A stretch of DNA of 64,000 nucleotides from Collibacillus ludicampi. Lineage in GTDB: Bacteria > Bacillota > Bacilli > Tumebacillales > BOQE01. Location: positions 2,574,710-2,638,709 of the forward strand of contig NZ_BOQE01000001.1 of the NCBI RefSeq assembly GCF_023705585.1. The letters run 5' to 3'. The notes beneath the pieces were generated by a model. The model was not told the DNA's origin, did no database searches, and was given only the letters and a program-made list of their open reading frames with translations. The position numbers were made by a program, and so were the translations under genes. Below are positions 1 to 8,868 of the stretch, piece after piece. Within the stretch, counting starts at the first letter, position 1. Each line of letters starts with the position of its first letter.

Positions 1-2
1 CA

Positions 3-701
3 CTGCAGGAGTATGGCGTCTCTCGGGGAGTCCATATCATCATCTCCGTCCCCGATGGGGAAGAGATTGCCAAAAAAACGTTAAACCCGCGATTAGGCAT
101 TATTGGCGGGATTTCCATTCTGGGGACACGCGGAATCGTCGTTCCTTTTTCCACTGCGGCTTACAAGGCATCGATCGTGCAAGCGATGAATGTAGCGCGC
201 CTCGCTGGGCATAAGCAGATTGTCTTGACCACCGGGGGACGCAGTGAGAAATACGCGATGCGTATGTTTCCGGAGTTCGCGGAAGAGGTTTTTGTCGAAA
301 TGGGGGATTTCGTCGGTTTTTCACTGAAAGAGGCAAAGCGTCAACAGTTTGAAAAGGTATTTCTCGTCGGCATGATGGGCAAGTTTTCGAAAGTGGCGCA
401 AGGCGTGATGATGGTACATGCCAAGAGCGCACCGGTCGATTTTCACTTCCTCGCCGAAGTCGCTCGGGAAGCGGGGGCGGATGAAAGGCTGCTTGAGGAA
501 ATCCGCGGGGCAAACACCGCATCGCAAGTGGGCGATATGATGCGGGAACAGGGATTGATGGGATTTTTCGACCGTCTGGCTTACTATTGCTGTAAAAAAG
601 GACTCGAGCATGTGAACGGCGGTCTTGCGATCGAAACACGTTTGACAACATTGCAGGGTGAGTTCCTGGGGATGGCTACGATAGAGAGGGGATCCTTATG
701 A
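3..701 (+). CDS. cbiD: Cobalt-precorrin-5B C1-methyltransferase CbiD (5' end outside window)
   Basis: C-terminal 232 codons of CbiD, which methylates C1 of the cobalt-corrin ring in the oxygen-independent (anaerobic) branch of cobalamin synthesis. The frame is open from base 3 and carries the family core with NPRLGIIGGISILGT and GIVVPFS near its beginning, so the gene starts before the window. The stop overlaps the start of cbiET in an ATGA (698-701), a sign of translational coupling. Its neighbours (cbiET, ferredoxin, cobalt/nickel transporter) support the B12 role. Confidence 0.93.
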   Translation: MQEYGVSRGVHIIISVPDGEEIAKKTLNPRLGIIGGISILGTRGIVVPFSTAAYKASIVQAMNVARLAGHKQIVLTTGGRSEKYAMRMFPEFAEEVFVEMGDFVGFSLKEAKRQQFEKVFLVGMMGKFSKVAQGVMMVHAKSAPVDFHFLAEVAREAGADERLLEEIRGANTASQVGDMMREQGLMGFFDRLAYYCCKKGLEHVNGGLAIETRLTTLQGEFLGMATIERGSL

Positions 702-1921
702 TTCGAATCATTGGTGTGGGTGATGACGGACACGCTTCATTACCTGCTGCATATTGGGATTATATCCAATCCGCAGATATTCTTGTGGGCGGAGAACGTC
801 AACTTGCAAGCGTTCCTGCATCGAATGCGGAAAGGATTGTTTTGAAAAGCGGGATCAAAGCGACGATCGAATCGTTGCTCCCGCGGCGGAACGAAAACAT
901 CGTCGTGCTCGCCTCGGGCGATCCGCTATTTTACGGGGTAGCCGGATTGGTAGCGAAAGTGGCAGGAAAAGATCATGTTCAGGTACTTCCCAATCTGTCA
1001 AGTATTCAACTCGCATTTGCACGCATCAAGGAATCGTGGCAGGATGCCAAATTATTGAGCTTACACGGAAGAAGCATAAAAGGATTCGCCCAACAGATCG
1101 ATGGTGTGAAGAAGGCCGCGATCCTAACTGACGAGGAGAATTCTCCTGACCGTATCGCGCGCTACCTGCTTGACTTTGGCTTCACAGAATACGAAGCGAC
1201 CGTTCTCGAACATCTTGGCGGGAAAAAAGAGCGCATTCTCTCAGGTTCTCTGACAGAAATCGCAGAGCAAAGGTTCGCATCGCTCAACGTGATGATTTTG
1301 ATGCGAAAGGGCAGCAGTCCGTACTATCCTCTCGGCATTCCGGACGATTTGTTCGCACAAAGGAAGCCTGACCGGGGATTGATCACGAAAAGAGAAGTGA
1401 GGACTGTCTCTCTCTCCTCGCTCGCATTGCGGGAAGACAGCATCGTTTGGGACATTGGAGCTGGAACCGGTTCTGTCGGCATCGAGGCTGCACGTATTGC
1501 TCGCAAAGGTGCCGTGTACGCGATCGAAAAGAATGAGGGCGATGTGCAAAATATTCTTGAAAATATGAAGCGTTTTCGAACCGATATCACCGTCGTTCAT
1601 GGAAAGGCACCTGACGGTCTTGATCAATGGCCGGATCCGGATGCAGTTTTTATCGGAGGATCGGGTGGTGAATTGAGGGAATTGATTTCCCTGTTGGCGA
1701 AACGGCTGAAGCCCGACGGGCGCATCGTCATCAATGCGGCTACGATCGAGAATTTGCATACCGCATATACCGGTTTAAAAGAAGAAGGATTCTCGGTCGA
1801 TGTGACCCAGATCCAGATCAATCGTTCCAAACCGATACTCGACATGACTCGTTTCGAGGCACATAATCCCGTGTATATCTTGACAGCGTTTCGTACAAAT
1901 GATGAGAGTCACGATTCATGA
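698..1921 (+). CDS. cbiET: CbiE-CbiT fusion, precorrin-6Y C5,15-methyltransferase (decarboxylating)
   Basis: A 407-residue bifunctional enzyme. The first ~200 residues are a tetrapyrrole methylase (CbiE: IRIIGVGDDG at the start, ASGDPLFYG near residue 70). The second half is a class I SAM methyltransferase (CbiT) with the SAM loop DIGAGTGSVGIEAA near residue 250. Together they methylate C5 and C15 and decarboxylate the ring side chain in corrin synthesis. In many bacteria these are two proteins; the fusion equals CobL in layout. It overlaps cbiD by 4 bases and the ferredoxin gene by 23 bases, so the genes are tightly packed in one operon. Confidence 0.92.
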   Translation: MIRIIGVGDDGHASLPAAYWDYIQSADILVGGERQLASVPASNAERIVLKSGIKATIESLLPRRNENIVVLASGDPLFYGVAGLVAKVAGKDHVQVLPNLSSIQLAFARIKESWQDAKLLSLHGRSIKGFAQQIDGVKKAAILTDEENSPDRIARYLLDFGFTEYEATVLEHLGGKKERILSGSLTEIAEQRFASLNVMILMRKGSSPYYPLGIPDDLFAQRKPDRGLITKREVRTVSLSSLALREDSIVWDIGAGTGSVGIEAARIARKGAVYAIEKNEGDVQNILENMKRFRTDITVVHGKAPDGLDQWPDPDAVFIGGSGGELRELISLLAKRLKPDGRIVINAATIENLHTAYTGLKEEGFSVDVTQIQINRSKPILDMTRFEAHNPVYILTAFRTNDESHDS

Positions 1922-2090
1922 TACATGCATCGCCTGCCGCCGTTGTTATGTGTACTATCCGGAGGTGTTTATCCGTGACCGGAATGGATACGCACACCCA
2001 AAGCGGGAAGAAGTGGCGGACGAATGGGCGGAAATGGCTTTGGATGCGGCTGAAACTTGTCCTGTAGGGGCGATCGACTGTGAAGAATAA
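1899..2090 (+). CDS. Small single-cluster ferredoxin
   Basis: A 63-residue ferredoxin with a CxxCxxC run (Cys10, 13, 16) and a distant C-P near residue 54, the pattern of a single [4Fe-4S] cluster. It begins inside the end of cbiET and its stop abuts the transporter frame. Position in a cobalamin operon suggests electron delivery to a corrin-ring or cobalt-reduction step; this is inference. Start ATG 1899 or 1902 cannot be separated. Confidence 0.82.
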   Translation: MMRVTIHDTCIACRRCYVYYPEVFIRDRNGYAHPKREEVADEWAEMALDAAETCPVGAIDCEE

Positions 2091-2107
2091 TGGTTGGAGG
2101 GCTACGG

Positions 2108-2896
2108 ATGGAAATCAATTCGCTTATTCTTTTCGTGTTTATCTTGGGTCTTCGCCATGGTTTGGATGCAGACCATCTCGCCTGTATCGACGGACTTACC
2201 CGTTATAATTGGCGCATGAAAAGTCCGTTTGCCCGTTGGGTGGGCACGCTTTTCTCATTAGGACACGGACTCGTAGTCACTGGCGTGGCAGTTATTCTTG
2301 GAATGTTCAGTAAAAACTTTACATTTCCCGCGTATTTTGATACGCTTACAACATGGGTGTCTGTAATCTCCCTTTTCCTGATAGGAACCGTCAATATCTA
2401 TAATCTATTACGTATGCGGCCGACAGAAGACTTTTCCATACGCGGTATCAAGGGGAGATTTCTTCCGCGCTTTGTGCAAGAAACGACCCGGCCGTTTATG
2501 ATCGTCTTGATCGGTGCCATGTTTGCGATGGCTGCCGATACCGTCAGCCAAACAGCCGTTTGGACACTCGCTGCGGGAAATTCCGGCGGACATATGTCAT
2601 TCTTTCTCGGCCTGACTTTTATGCTTGGCATGATGCTTGTGGATACAATCGATTCCTTTATCGCTTTTCGAATGCTCAACCAATCGAAGAAAATCAGCCA
2701 AACGGTTTCGAAAGCACTGGGCTGGGCTATTGTCGTTCTCGCATATGGCGTGTCTTTCTATGAAGCGCTTACATTCTTTTATCCGGAGGCGGAACTTGAT
2801 TTCGAGATCGTCGGGATCATCATCTTCTCTTTGCTCGTTATGGCTTTCGTATGGATGAGTTACCTGGAGAGGAAGGGGGAAGGAACGTGTACTTGA
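2108..2896 (+). CDS. NiCoT-family nickel/cobalt permease (HoxN/NixA type)
   Basis: Integral membrane protein of 262 residues. The signature HX4DH of the NiCoT family is present as HGLDADH at residues 17-23 in the first helix, followed by several hydrophobic segments. A frame is open from 2090, but GGAGGG at 2096-2101 sits 6 bases before ATG 2108, which is the likely start. Position at the end of the cobalamin genes argues for Co2+ uptake to feed B12 synthesis. It is shorter than the usual ~330-350-residue NiCoT proteins. Confidence 0.85.
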   Translation: MEINSLILFVFILGLRHGLDADHLACIDGLTRYNWRMKSPFARWVGTLFSLGHGLVVTGVAVILGMFSKNFTFPAYFDTLTTWVSVISLFLIGTVNIYNLLRMRPTEDFSIRGIKGRFLPRFVQETTRPFMIVLIGAMFAMAADTVSQTAVWTLAAGNSGGHMSFFLGLTFMLGMMLVDTIDSFIAFRMLNQSKKISQTVSKALGWAIVVLAYGVSFYEALTFFYPEAELDFEIVGIIIFSLLVMAFVWMSYLERKGEGTCT

Positions 2897-2922
2897 CCTT
2901 GTTTGAAAACGATCAACCCGTT

Positions 2923-2971
2923 GTTCATCCCTAACCTAAGACGGGGATGAACGATCCTGCTCCGTCTTAGG
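2923..2971 (+). promoter_or_regulatory. Two interleaved inverted repeats between transporter genes
   Basis: GTTCATCCC (2923-2931) pairs with GGGATGAAC (2944-2952). CCTAAGACGG (2935-2944) pairs with CCGTCTTAGG (2962-2971). The two perfect stems interleave and share base 2944, so they exclude each other or form a pseudoknot. No U-run follows. It lies just upstream of the EamA gene. Confidence 0.55.
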
Positions 2972-3008
2972 GGATTCATTGCATTTACCCTAGAACGGAG
3001 GAATTCAT

Positions 3009-3926
3009 ATGGTAAAAAAGCATATATTCGGTTCACTGTATCTGTCATTGGCTGCAAGTATCTGGGGAGGCATGTATGTTGTCAGCAAATATGTATTAAC
3101 ATTCGTGCCTCCATTCACGCTTCTCTGGTTGCGATATGTGATTGCCTTCTTGCTATTAGCCGCTATTCTGTTTTTCTCGCGAGAGTATAAAATCGGCCGG
3201 CGGGATTGGTTCACTGTTGCCGGGATTGGGTTTGTCGGCTATTTCTTGTCGGTCGGAGCGCAATTTGTCGGAACCAAGTGGTCTGATGCACACACGGGTG
3301 CATTGATCACGTCAGCATCTCCCGCGTTCATCCTGTTGTTCGCTCGCCTGATATTGAAAGAGTCACTCACTGTACGGAAACTCTGTGCGCTCATCCTTTC
3401 GACGATCGGTGTGATCATCGTCGTCGGTTGGGGGAGCGGCGAACAAAACAACTTATGGGGTGATCTATTCCTCGTCATCGCCGCTGTAACTTGGGCGTTA
3501 CTGTCGGTTTTCGCGAAACAGGCATCGCAGAGGTTATCATCTCTAGCGGTTACGACATATGCCCTTTTGTTTGCGATTCTGTATACAACCCCCGTAATGT
3601 TCTGGGAACTGTCAAGAGTAGACGTGATCTTTCCTACCCGTCCGCTTCTTTGGTGGGGCATCCTTTATTTAGGGGTCGTTTCTACGGCCGGTGCCTTCTT
3701 CCTATGGAACAAGGGGATGGAACTCATGGATGCGGGTGTGGGTTCTCTCTTTTTCTTCTTTCAACCGCTCGTTGGTTCGTTTCTTGGATGGCTTCTGTTA
3801 GGTGAGCGGTTGGATTGGAGATTTTTTGCCGGAGGTATATTCATCATTGCCGGTGTCCTTTTGTCAAATTTACAAAAAGATAAGAGGTTATATGTGATAA
3901 AAGGGAATCCGGTAGATTGGGAGTAG
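3009..3926 (+). CDS. EamA/DMT-family membrane transporter
   Basis: Drug/metabolite transporter superfamily protein of 305 residues with about ten hydrophobic segments in two EamA repeats (roughly residues 5-140 and 150-290; the second repeat has WAL-S-AKQA and FFFFQPLVG motifs typical of the family). Likely an exporter of a small metabolite at the cell membrane; substrate not predictable. GGAGG precedes ATG 3009. It stands alone and is followed by a terminator. Confidence 0.88.
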   Translation: MVKKHIFGSLYLSLAASIWGGMYVVSKYVLTFVPPFTLLWLRYVIAFLLLAAILFFSREYKIGRRDWFTVAGIGFVGYFLSVGAQFVGTKWSDAHTGALITSASPAFILLFARLILKESLTVRKLCALILSTIGVIIVVGWGSGEQNNLWGDLFLVIAAVTWALLSVFAKQASQRLSSLAVTTYALLFAILYTTPVMFWELSRVDVIFPTRPLLWWGILYLGVVSTAGAFFLWNKGMELMDAGVGSLFFFFQPLVGSFLGWLLLGERLDWRFFAGGIFIIAGVLLSNLQKDKRLYVIKGNPVDWE

Positions 3927-3950
3927 CAGGAGGCGAATGAACGAATCATG

Positions 3951-3991
3951 AGGGCTAACGATCTTTTTTCCGATCGCAGCCCTTCTTTTTC
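3951..3991 (+). terminator. Rho-independent terminator after EamA gene
   Basis: AGGGCT-aa-CGATC pairs with GATCG-c-AGCCCT around a T-rich loop, followed by TCTTTTTC. Confidence 0.8.
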
Positions 3992-4163
3992 ACCAAATAA
4001 TAATTGAATAATTCTTACTTGATTGACACATCCGAAAATATCCCATACGATGTTCTTAGTTGACACCTATTCAACTTCATTGCTCCAATCACCCCTCAAA
4101 CTTTCCTTCCTCTGCTGTGATGTACCTCATCTCTTTATCAATCAAGAAAGGAGCGGGTACATA

Positions 4164-6032
4164 TTGACGTTTGGAACAGTTTCACAACACATATGGAAAC
4201 GGTTCGTGCATGAAGGAGTATTGGATGCTTCACGATTACAAAAACGTATCACGGAATCATGGTTTCGTTGTAAAAACGAGGGTGTCAATCCACACTCGGG
4301 CGTGGGAAAGAAAGTTCTGACCGGTGATACGTTTGATCGAAGAAAAAAACAAAACGCTTTACTTCTAGACATTGCGATTCCCTATGTAGAAAAATTGTTC
4401 GAGTATATCAAAGGTTCCCATTCCGTTGTATTATTGATTGACCCTCAAGGATATGTACTAACCATGAAGGGAGATCAAGAAGTTCTGCGTTTAGCACAAA
4501 CGATCAACTTTGTCGAGGGGGTTCAATGGACAGAAGAGGAAGTGGGAACCAATGCGATCGGGACGGCGTTGATTATAAAAGAACCTATAACGGTAGTCGG
4601 TTCTGAACATTATTCCCTTGCTTCTCATCAATGGACATGTTCTGCCGCCCCCATTTGTGATGAGGAAGGGGTCGTCATGGGAGTGATCAACGTATCCAGT
4701 CCCGTTCAACACCACCACCCTCTTACACTCGCTGCAGTCGTATCGATTGCGTATGCAATCGAACGTGAATGGAAAATTCGTGAACAAAATGACCGTCTGG
4801 AACTGATTCAGCAGTCCTTCGATTTGCTGCAGACAAATATTCCTATGGTGATTTGTAACCGCAAGAAACAGATCGTCTCTGCCAGCCAGGACGTTCGAAC
4901 CGAGGTTCCGCAGTGGGAGATGATGAAAGTTTCGGAACTGCAGGAATTTCGGTACATGGAACGAAGTTGTACCCCTTTGTACTCCCATCGTCACGGCAGA
5001 CACATCGGCTATTGCATTCACCTGAAATATTCAAAGCATAAAGTTCTTACGCATACGAAGAAAATAAAAGAGTCTTCTGTTTCTTTCATTTTTCCGGGAG
5101 AAACGGGAACGAGTGAAGCGTTTCTACGAACATTGCGGGAAGTGGAACGAGTTGCTCATACGGATGCGAATGTTCATATTTATGGGGAGAGCGGAACGGG
5201 GAAAGAGTTGATTGCCCGCGCGATCCATCAAAACAGTGCATATAAAGACGGGCCCTTTGTTGCTGTCAACTGCGGGGCGATTCCCTGTGACCTGATGGAA
5301 AGTGAATTGTTCGGTTACGTAGAAGGTGCGTTTACTGGGGCGCGCCGTCAAGGTCACCAAGGGAAATTTGAACAGGCCAATAACGGAACGATTTTTCTTG
5401 ACGAAATCGGTGAGATTTCCCCTTCCATGCAGGTTGCATTGTTACGCGTCTTGCAAGAGCGGGAGGTTACACCTATTGGCGGCAAAAAAGCGATCCCACT
5501 GAATATCCGCGTGATTACGGCTACTCATCGCGACCTACGTCAAATGGTGCAGGATGGAACGTTTCGTGAGGATCTTTTTTACCGTCTTTATGTTTTTCCG
5601 ATTTACGTTCCTTCTTTGCGAGAACGGAAAGAGGACATTCCTTACCTAATCCGTTATTATTGCAAAAAGAATCACTGGCCTGTGGAAATACCGGATGTCA
5701 TTATGGAGAAAATCATTGACTATGATTGGCCCGGAAATATTCGCGAGCTTTTTAATGTATTGGAACGGCTTCGCATCCTCTCGGGAGGAAATGCACCGGA
5801 TCCTTCTCTTGTCCATCATTTGTTCGTTCATCGTGTGGGTAGGACATCGGTTGCATCATGGGATCTAAGTTTTGCCGAACATCATAAACCTCTTACCTAT
5901 CGCGAAGAATTACAGAAGCGGGAAATCATTCAGGCCCTCGAGAAAACGGGCGGAAACGCTTCCTTGGCAGCCAAATTGCTAAACATTCCGCGCAGCACAT
6001 TTTACCGCAGACTGCAAAAATACCAGTTATAA
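4164..6032 (+). CDS. acoR: Sigma-54-dependent activator, AcoR type
   Basis: Enhancer-binding protein of about 622 residues. N-terminal sensor region with a GAF-like domain, then an AAA+ domain with Walker A GESGTGKE near residue 341 and the sigma-54 contact loop GAFTGA near 388, then a Fis-type helix-turn-helix at the C-terminus (NASLAAKLLNIPRSTFYRRL). Start is taken as TTG 4164 because AAAGGAG (4148-4154) lies 9 bases upstream and the family begins with the W-RF/SW-RC sensor region; the frame is open from 4023 but lacks a ribosome site there. It stands directly upstream of the acetoin-dehydrogenase operon, whose promoter is a perfect sigma-54 site, so it very likely switches that operon on, in known systems in response to acetoin. 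Confidence 0.93.
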   Translation: MTFGTVSQHIWKRFVHEGVLDASRLQKRITESWFRCKNEGVNPHSGVGKKVLTGDTFDRRKKQNALLLDIAIPYVEKLFEYIKGSHSVVLLIDPQGYVLTMKGDQEVLRLAQTINFVEGVQWTEEEVGTNAIGTALIIKEPITVVGSEHYSLASHQWTCSAAPICDEEGVVMGVINVSSPVQHHHPLTLAAVVSIAYAIEREWKIREQNDRLELIQQSFDLLQTNIPMVICNRKKQIVSASQDVRTEVPQWEMMKVSELQEFRYMERSCTPLYSHRHGRHIGYCIHLKYSKHKVLTHTKKIKESSVSFIFPGETGTSEAFLRTLREVERVAHTDANVHIYGESGTGKELIARAIHQNSAYKDGPFVAVNCGAIPCDLMESELFGYVEGAFTGARRQGHQGKFEQANNGTIFLDEIGEISPSMQVALLRVLQEREVTPIGGKKAIPLNIRVITATHRDLRQMVQDGTFREDLFYRLYVFPIYVPSLRERKEDIPYLIRYYCKKNHWPVEIPDVIMEKIIDYDWPGNIRELFNVLERLRILSGGNAPDPSLVHHLFVHRVGRTSVASWDLSFAEHHKPLTYREELQKREIIQALEKTGGNASLAAKLLNIPRSTFYRRLQKYQL

Positions 6033-6068
6033 ACCATGTCATCCCATGTGGCATGGTTTTTTTTATCG
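6032..6068 (+). terminator. Terminator after acoR
   Basis: ACCATG-t-C pairs with G-g-CATGGT around atcccatgt, followed by a run of eight T. Confidence 0.85.
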
Positions 6069-6079
6069 TTTAAACAAAG

Positions 6080-6115
6080 TGAGACAAAATGAGACACATG
6101 TCCCATCCTGTCTTA
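6080..6115 (+). promoter_or_regulatory. Nested dyad, probable AcoR upstream activating site
   Basis: Four heptamers: TGAGACA at 6080 and 6090, TGTCCCA at 6099 and TGTCTTA at 6109. They form two concentric dyads with the same centre (6097.5), half-sites about one helical turn apart. The centre is ~81 bp upstream of the -24 box, the usual place for an enhancer-binding protein. Confidence 0.75.
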
Positions 6116-6177
6116 ACGTGAAACCGATCATAACATACAATCCCGCAAAAAAACTGAAGAAGGTAGAGAATTCGAAT

Positions 6178-6193
6178 TGGCACTAGATTTGCA
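6178..6193 (+). promoter_or_regulatory. Sigma-54 (-24/-12) promoter of the aco operon
   Basis: TGGCAC-N5-TTGCA with GG (6179-6180) and GC (6191-6192) exactly 10 bases apart matches the sigma-54 consensus without mismatch. Transcription should begin near 6204, leaving a ~125-base leader before acoA. Confidence 0.93.
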
Positions 6194-6327
6194 ATGATGG
6201 ATACGTGCAAGGAGGTGAAGCCCCGGAAATGTAGTCAGTTCAACAACGATGGTTTCAGTGATCGAACGAAATCTATGAGTCACTTACCATGTCTGTCATT
6301 ATCAACCAACGATAGGGGGAGACGATC

Positions 6328-7323
6328 ATGAATATGACCGAGGCGCAAAAACAGGAATTATCGCGTGATCAAGCGATTTGGATGTATCGAAAAATGGTGG
6401 AAATCCGCAAGTTTGAAGACCGTGTTCATGAACTGTTTGCCCGCGGGATCTTGCCGGGTTTTGTTCATTTGTACGCGGGAGAAGAGGCGGTCGCTGTCGG
6501 CGTATGCGCTCATTTGAATGAAAAAGACAGTATTACAAGCACTCACCGCGGACATGGTCATTGTATTGCTAAAGAATGCGATCTGAACGGCATGATGGCG
6601 GAAATTTACGGGAAAGTCACGGGGCTGTGCAAAGGAAAAGGCGGCTCGATGCATATTGCCGACCTGGAAAAAGGAATGCTTGGTGCCAATGGAATCGTCG
6701 GCGGAGGTTTTCCCCTTGCATGCGGTTCTGCTTTGACTGCGAAGGTAAAAGGGACGAACGCGGTATCCGTTTGTTTCTTTGGAGATGGCGCCAACAATCA
6801 GGGAACTTTCCATGAAGGAATTAACTTGGCGGCCATCTGGAAATTACCGGTCATTTTTGTTGCAGAAAACAACGGATACGCGGAGGCCACCCCATTTACC
6901 TATGCGTCCAGTTGTACAGATATCGCCCAAAGGGCGACCGGTTATAACATTCCCAGCGTCATCGTGGATGGAAAAGATGTGATGGCAGTATACAAAGCGG
7001 CGCAAGAAGCGGTCATCAGAGCGCGAAACGGAGAAGGCCCCACATTGATCGAGTGTAAAACCTACCGCAATTACGGTCACTTCGAGGGAGACGCGCAAAA
7101 GTACAAGAAGGAAGAGGAGAAACAAATTCATTTGGATGAGAGAGATTCCATACAAATCTTCCGCAAATATCTATTATCTACCAAACTTTTTACAGAACAG
7201 GAACTCGAAAGTATAGATAACGATGTGGAGAAAGCGATTTCAGAAGCTGTGCAATTCGCGGAAGAAAGTCCGTTTCCATCTGCAGACGAACTCTTAACCG
7301 ATGTCTATGTTTCTTACAAATGA
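6328..7323 (+). CDS. acoA: Acetoin dehydrogenase E1 alpha (TPP-dependent)
   Basis: Alpha subunit (331 residues) of the thiamine-diphosphate E1 of a 2-oxo-acid-dehydrogenase-type complex. The TPP/Mg motif starts with FFGDGANNQG near residue 150 and ends with ENNGY near 183. In the acetoin system E1 cleaves acetoin and passes an acetyl group to the E2 lipoyl arm, giving acetyl-CoA and acetaldehyde. Assignment to acetoin rather than pyruvate rests on the AcoR/sigma-54 context and short subunit length. GGGGGAGA precedes the ATG. First gene of acoABCL. Confidence 0.9.
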   Translation: MNMTEAQKQELSRDQAIWMYRKMVEIRKFEDRVHELFARGILPGFVHLYAGEEAVAVGVCAHLNEKDSITSTHRGHGHCIAKECDLNGMMAEIYGKVTGLCKGKGGSMHIADLEKGMLGANGIVGGGFPLACGSALTAKVKGTNAVSVCFFGDGANNQGTFHEGINLAAIWKLPVIFVAENNGYAEATPFTYASSCTDIAQRATGYNIPSVIVDGKDVMAVYKAAQEAVIRARNGEGPTLIECKTYRNYGHFEGDAQKYKKEEEKQIHLDERDSIQIFRKYLLSTKLFTEQELESIDNDVEKAISEAVQFAEESPFPSADELLTDVYVSYK

Positions 7324-7340
7324 TGTTGGAGGTGTAGAAC

Positions 7341-8378
7341 ATGAGCAGAAAAATAAGTTTTTCCGATGCTATCAATGAAGCGATGAGACTGGCGATGCGA
7401 GCAGATGAAAACGTGATACTGCTGGGGGAGGACGTGGCCGGAGGCGCGCAAGTGGATCATCTGCAGGATGATGAAGCGTGGGGAGGTGTATTGGGCGTTA
7501 CCAAAGGGCTGGTACAGGAATTCGGGCGTGAACGCGTTCTCGATACACCGATCAGTGAAGCCGGCTTTATTGGTGCGGCCGTGGGGGCGGCAGTTACCGG
7601 TTTACGTCCGATCGCCGAGCTGATGTTCAACGATTTCGTCGGTTCCTGTCTCGACCAGATCATGAATCAATGTGCCAAATTACGTTACATGTTCGGTGGC
7701 AAAGCGCAAGTTCCAGTAACGATCCGCACCATGCACGGGGCAGGATTTCGTGCAGCCGCGCAGCATTCGCAAAGTCTGTATGCGATGTTCACACACATCC
7801 CGGGAATTAAAGTGGTGGTTCCTTCCACACCTGCGGATGCGAAGGGACTGCTCCTTGCATCCATTGCTGATAACGATCCGGTCGTTTTCTTTGAGGATAA
7901 AACCCTTTACAACATGAAAGGTGAGGTACCTGAAGGGCATTATATCATACCGCTGGGAAAAGCAGATATCAAACGGGAAGGGTCGGATCTTACCATTGTT
8001 GCTATTGGCAAACAGGTGCACACGGCTCTTCAAGCTGCAGAAATGCTCGCGAAAAAGGGAATTGAAATCGAGGTGGTCGATCCTCGGAGCCTCTCTCCGC
8101 TGGATGAAGAGACTATTCTCGCTTCTGTGGAAAAAACGAATCGACTGATCGTCATCGATGAAGCCAACCCGCGTTGCAGCGTAGCTACAGATATTGCAGC
8201 CCTTGTTGCGGATAAAGGGTTCGATCTGCTGGATGGACCAATTAAAAGAATTACCGCGCCGCACACACCTGTACCGTTTTCTCCCGTTCTGGAAGACCTC
8301 TATTTGCCAACACCGGAGAAAGTCATACAAACGGTTTCCGAATTGATCGGTGATGAAACCATAGTCGCAATTTCTTGA
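7341..8378 (+). CDS. acoB: Acetoin dehydrogenase E1 beta
   Basis: Beta subunit of the E1 enzyme, 345 residues, with the transketolase pyrimidine-binding domain (LGEDVAGGAQVDH near the start, RVLDTPISEAGFIGAAVG near residue 65-80) and the C-terminal transketolase domain. It forms the alpha2beta2 E1 with the upstream product; 17 bases separate the genes and GGAGGTG precedes the start. The 693-base gap to acoC is filled by nested inverted repeats, unusual inside an operon whose subunits must be made in proportion. Confidence 0.92.
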   Translation: MSRKISFSDAINEAMRLAMRADENVILLGEDVAGGAQVDHLQDDEAWGGVLGVTKGLVQEFGRERVLDTPISEAGFIGAAVGAAVTGLRPIAELMFNDFVGSCLDQIMNQCAKLRYMFGGKAQVPVTIRTMHGAGFRAAAQHSQSLYAMFTHIPGIKVVVPSTPADAKGLLLASIADNDPVVFFEDKTLYNMKGEVPEGHYIIPLGKADIKREGSDLTIVAIGKQVHTALQAAEMLAKKGIEIEVVDPRSLSPLDEETILASVEKTNRLIVIDEANPRCSVATDIAALVADKGFDLLDGPIKRITAPHTPVPFSPVLEDLYLPTPEKVIQTVSELIGDETIVAIS

Positions 8379-8472
8379 GTCCCCCATACCGCAAGTGGCA
8401 CCATCATTGGATGAAAAGTGTCTTGTGCGGGAAGAGAGATTTAAAGCTGTCAAAAGTAACAGAGTGGCTTTT

Positions 8473-8804
8473 GGGTGGATGGTATCGCTTTGCAGCGAAG
8501 AGGTGAGTGGAAGGTCGTTCCGCTTCCTTTTTAACCGTTAAGAGGTCAAATGCTTTGCGCGTAATAGCGACTTTGAAGGTCGTCTCGCTTCCTTTGGCAC
8601 GTTAAATGGGTATATGCTTGGCGTGAAACAGCGACTTTGGAGGTCGTCTCGCAACATTGGATCATATTCCAAGCGAGACGACCTCCACGGAGCATGAACG
8701 CCAAGCATATGCCCACAATGACGACCTTCACGGAGCATGATCGCAAAGCATATGCCTCAAAGACGACCTTCATCGAATCCAAGCGCAAAGCGATACATCC
8801 ACCC
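8473..8804. repeat. Nested inverted-repeat element A (three palindromes inside one another)
   Basis: A 332-bp structure. The outer arms begin GGGTGGATGGTATCGCTTTG (8473) and end with its near complement at 8804. A second palindrome (about 8549-8756) lies inside it and a third (8608-8713) inside that. The innermost arms are GGGTATATGCTTGGCGT...GGAGGTCGTCTCGC, a 20-base loop, then the complement. Each level has the same plan: outer stem with GCTTTGCG, a conserved unequal internal loop (about 14 against 11 bases), then an inner stem ending GTCGTCTCGC. A left flank from 8397 (GGCACCATCATTGGATGAAA) is shared with elements B and D. No protein-coding sense is apparent. Confidence 0.88.
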
Positions 8805-8868
8805 AAGCATTCATTTTCTAAGTAGCCGTCTATGCCGAAAGCGGCGCCATCAGTGGATGAAAAGTGTC

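Noticed and set aside
6215-6331. 38-codon frame in the acoA leader, beginning GTG and ending in ATGA at the acoA start
   Set aside because: The only start codon near the Shine-Dalgarno sequence lies inside it (GGAGGTG), leaving no spacing. An internal ATG at 6275 has no site. Could still be a leader peptide but unsupported.
7680-8453. 257-codon ORF antisense to acoB
   Set aside because: Antisense shadow of a well-supported gene; no ribosome site and no recognisable domain.
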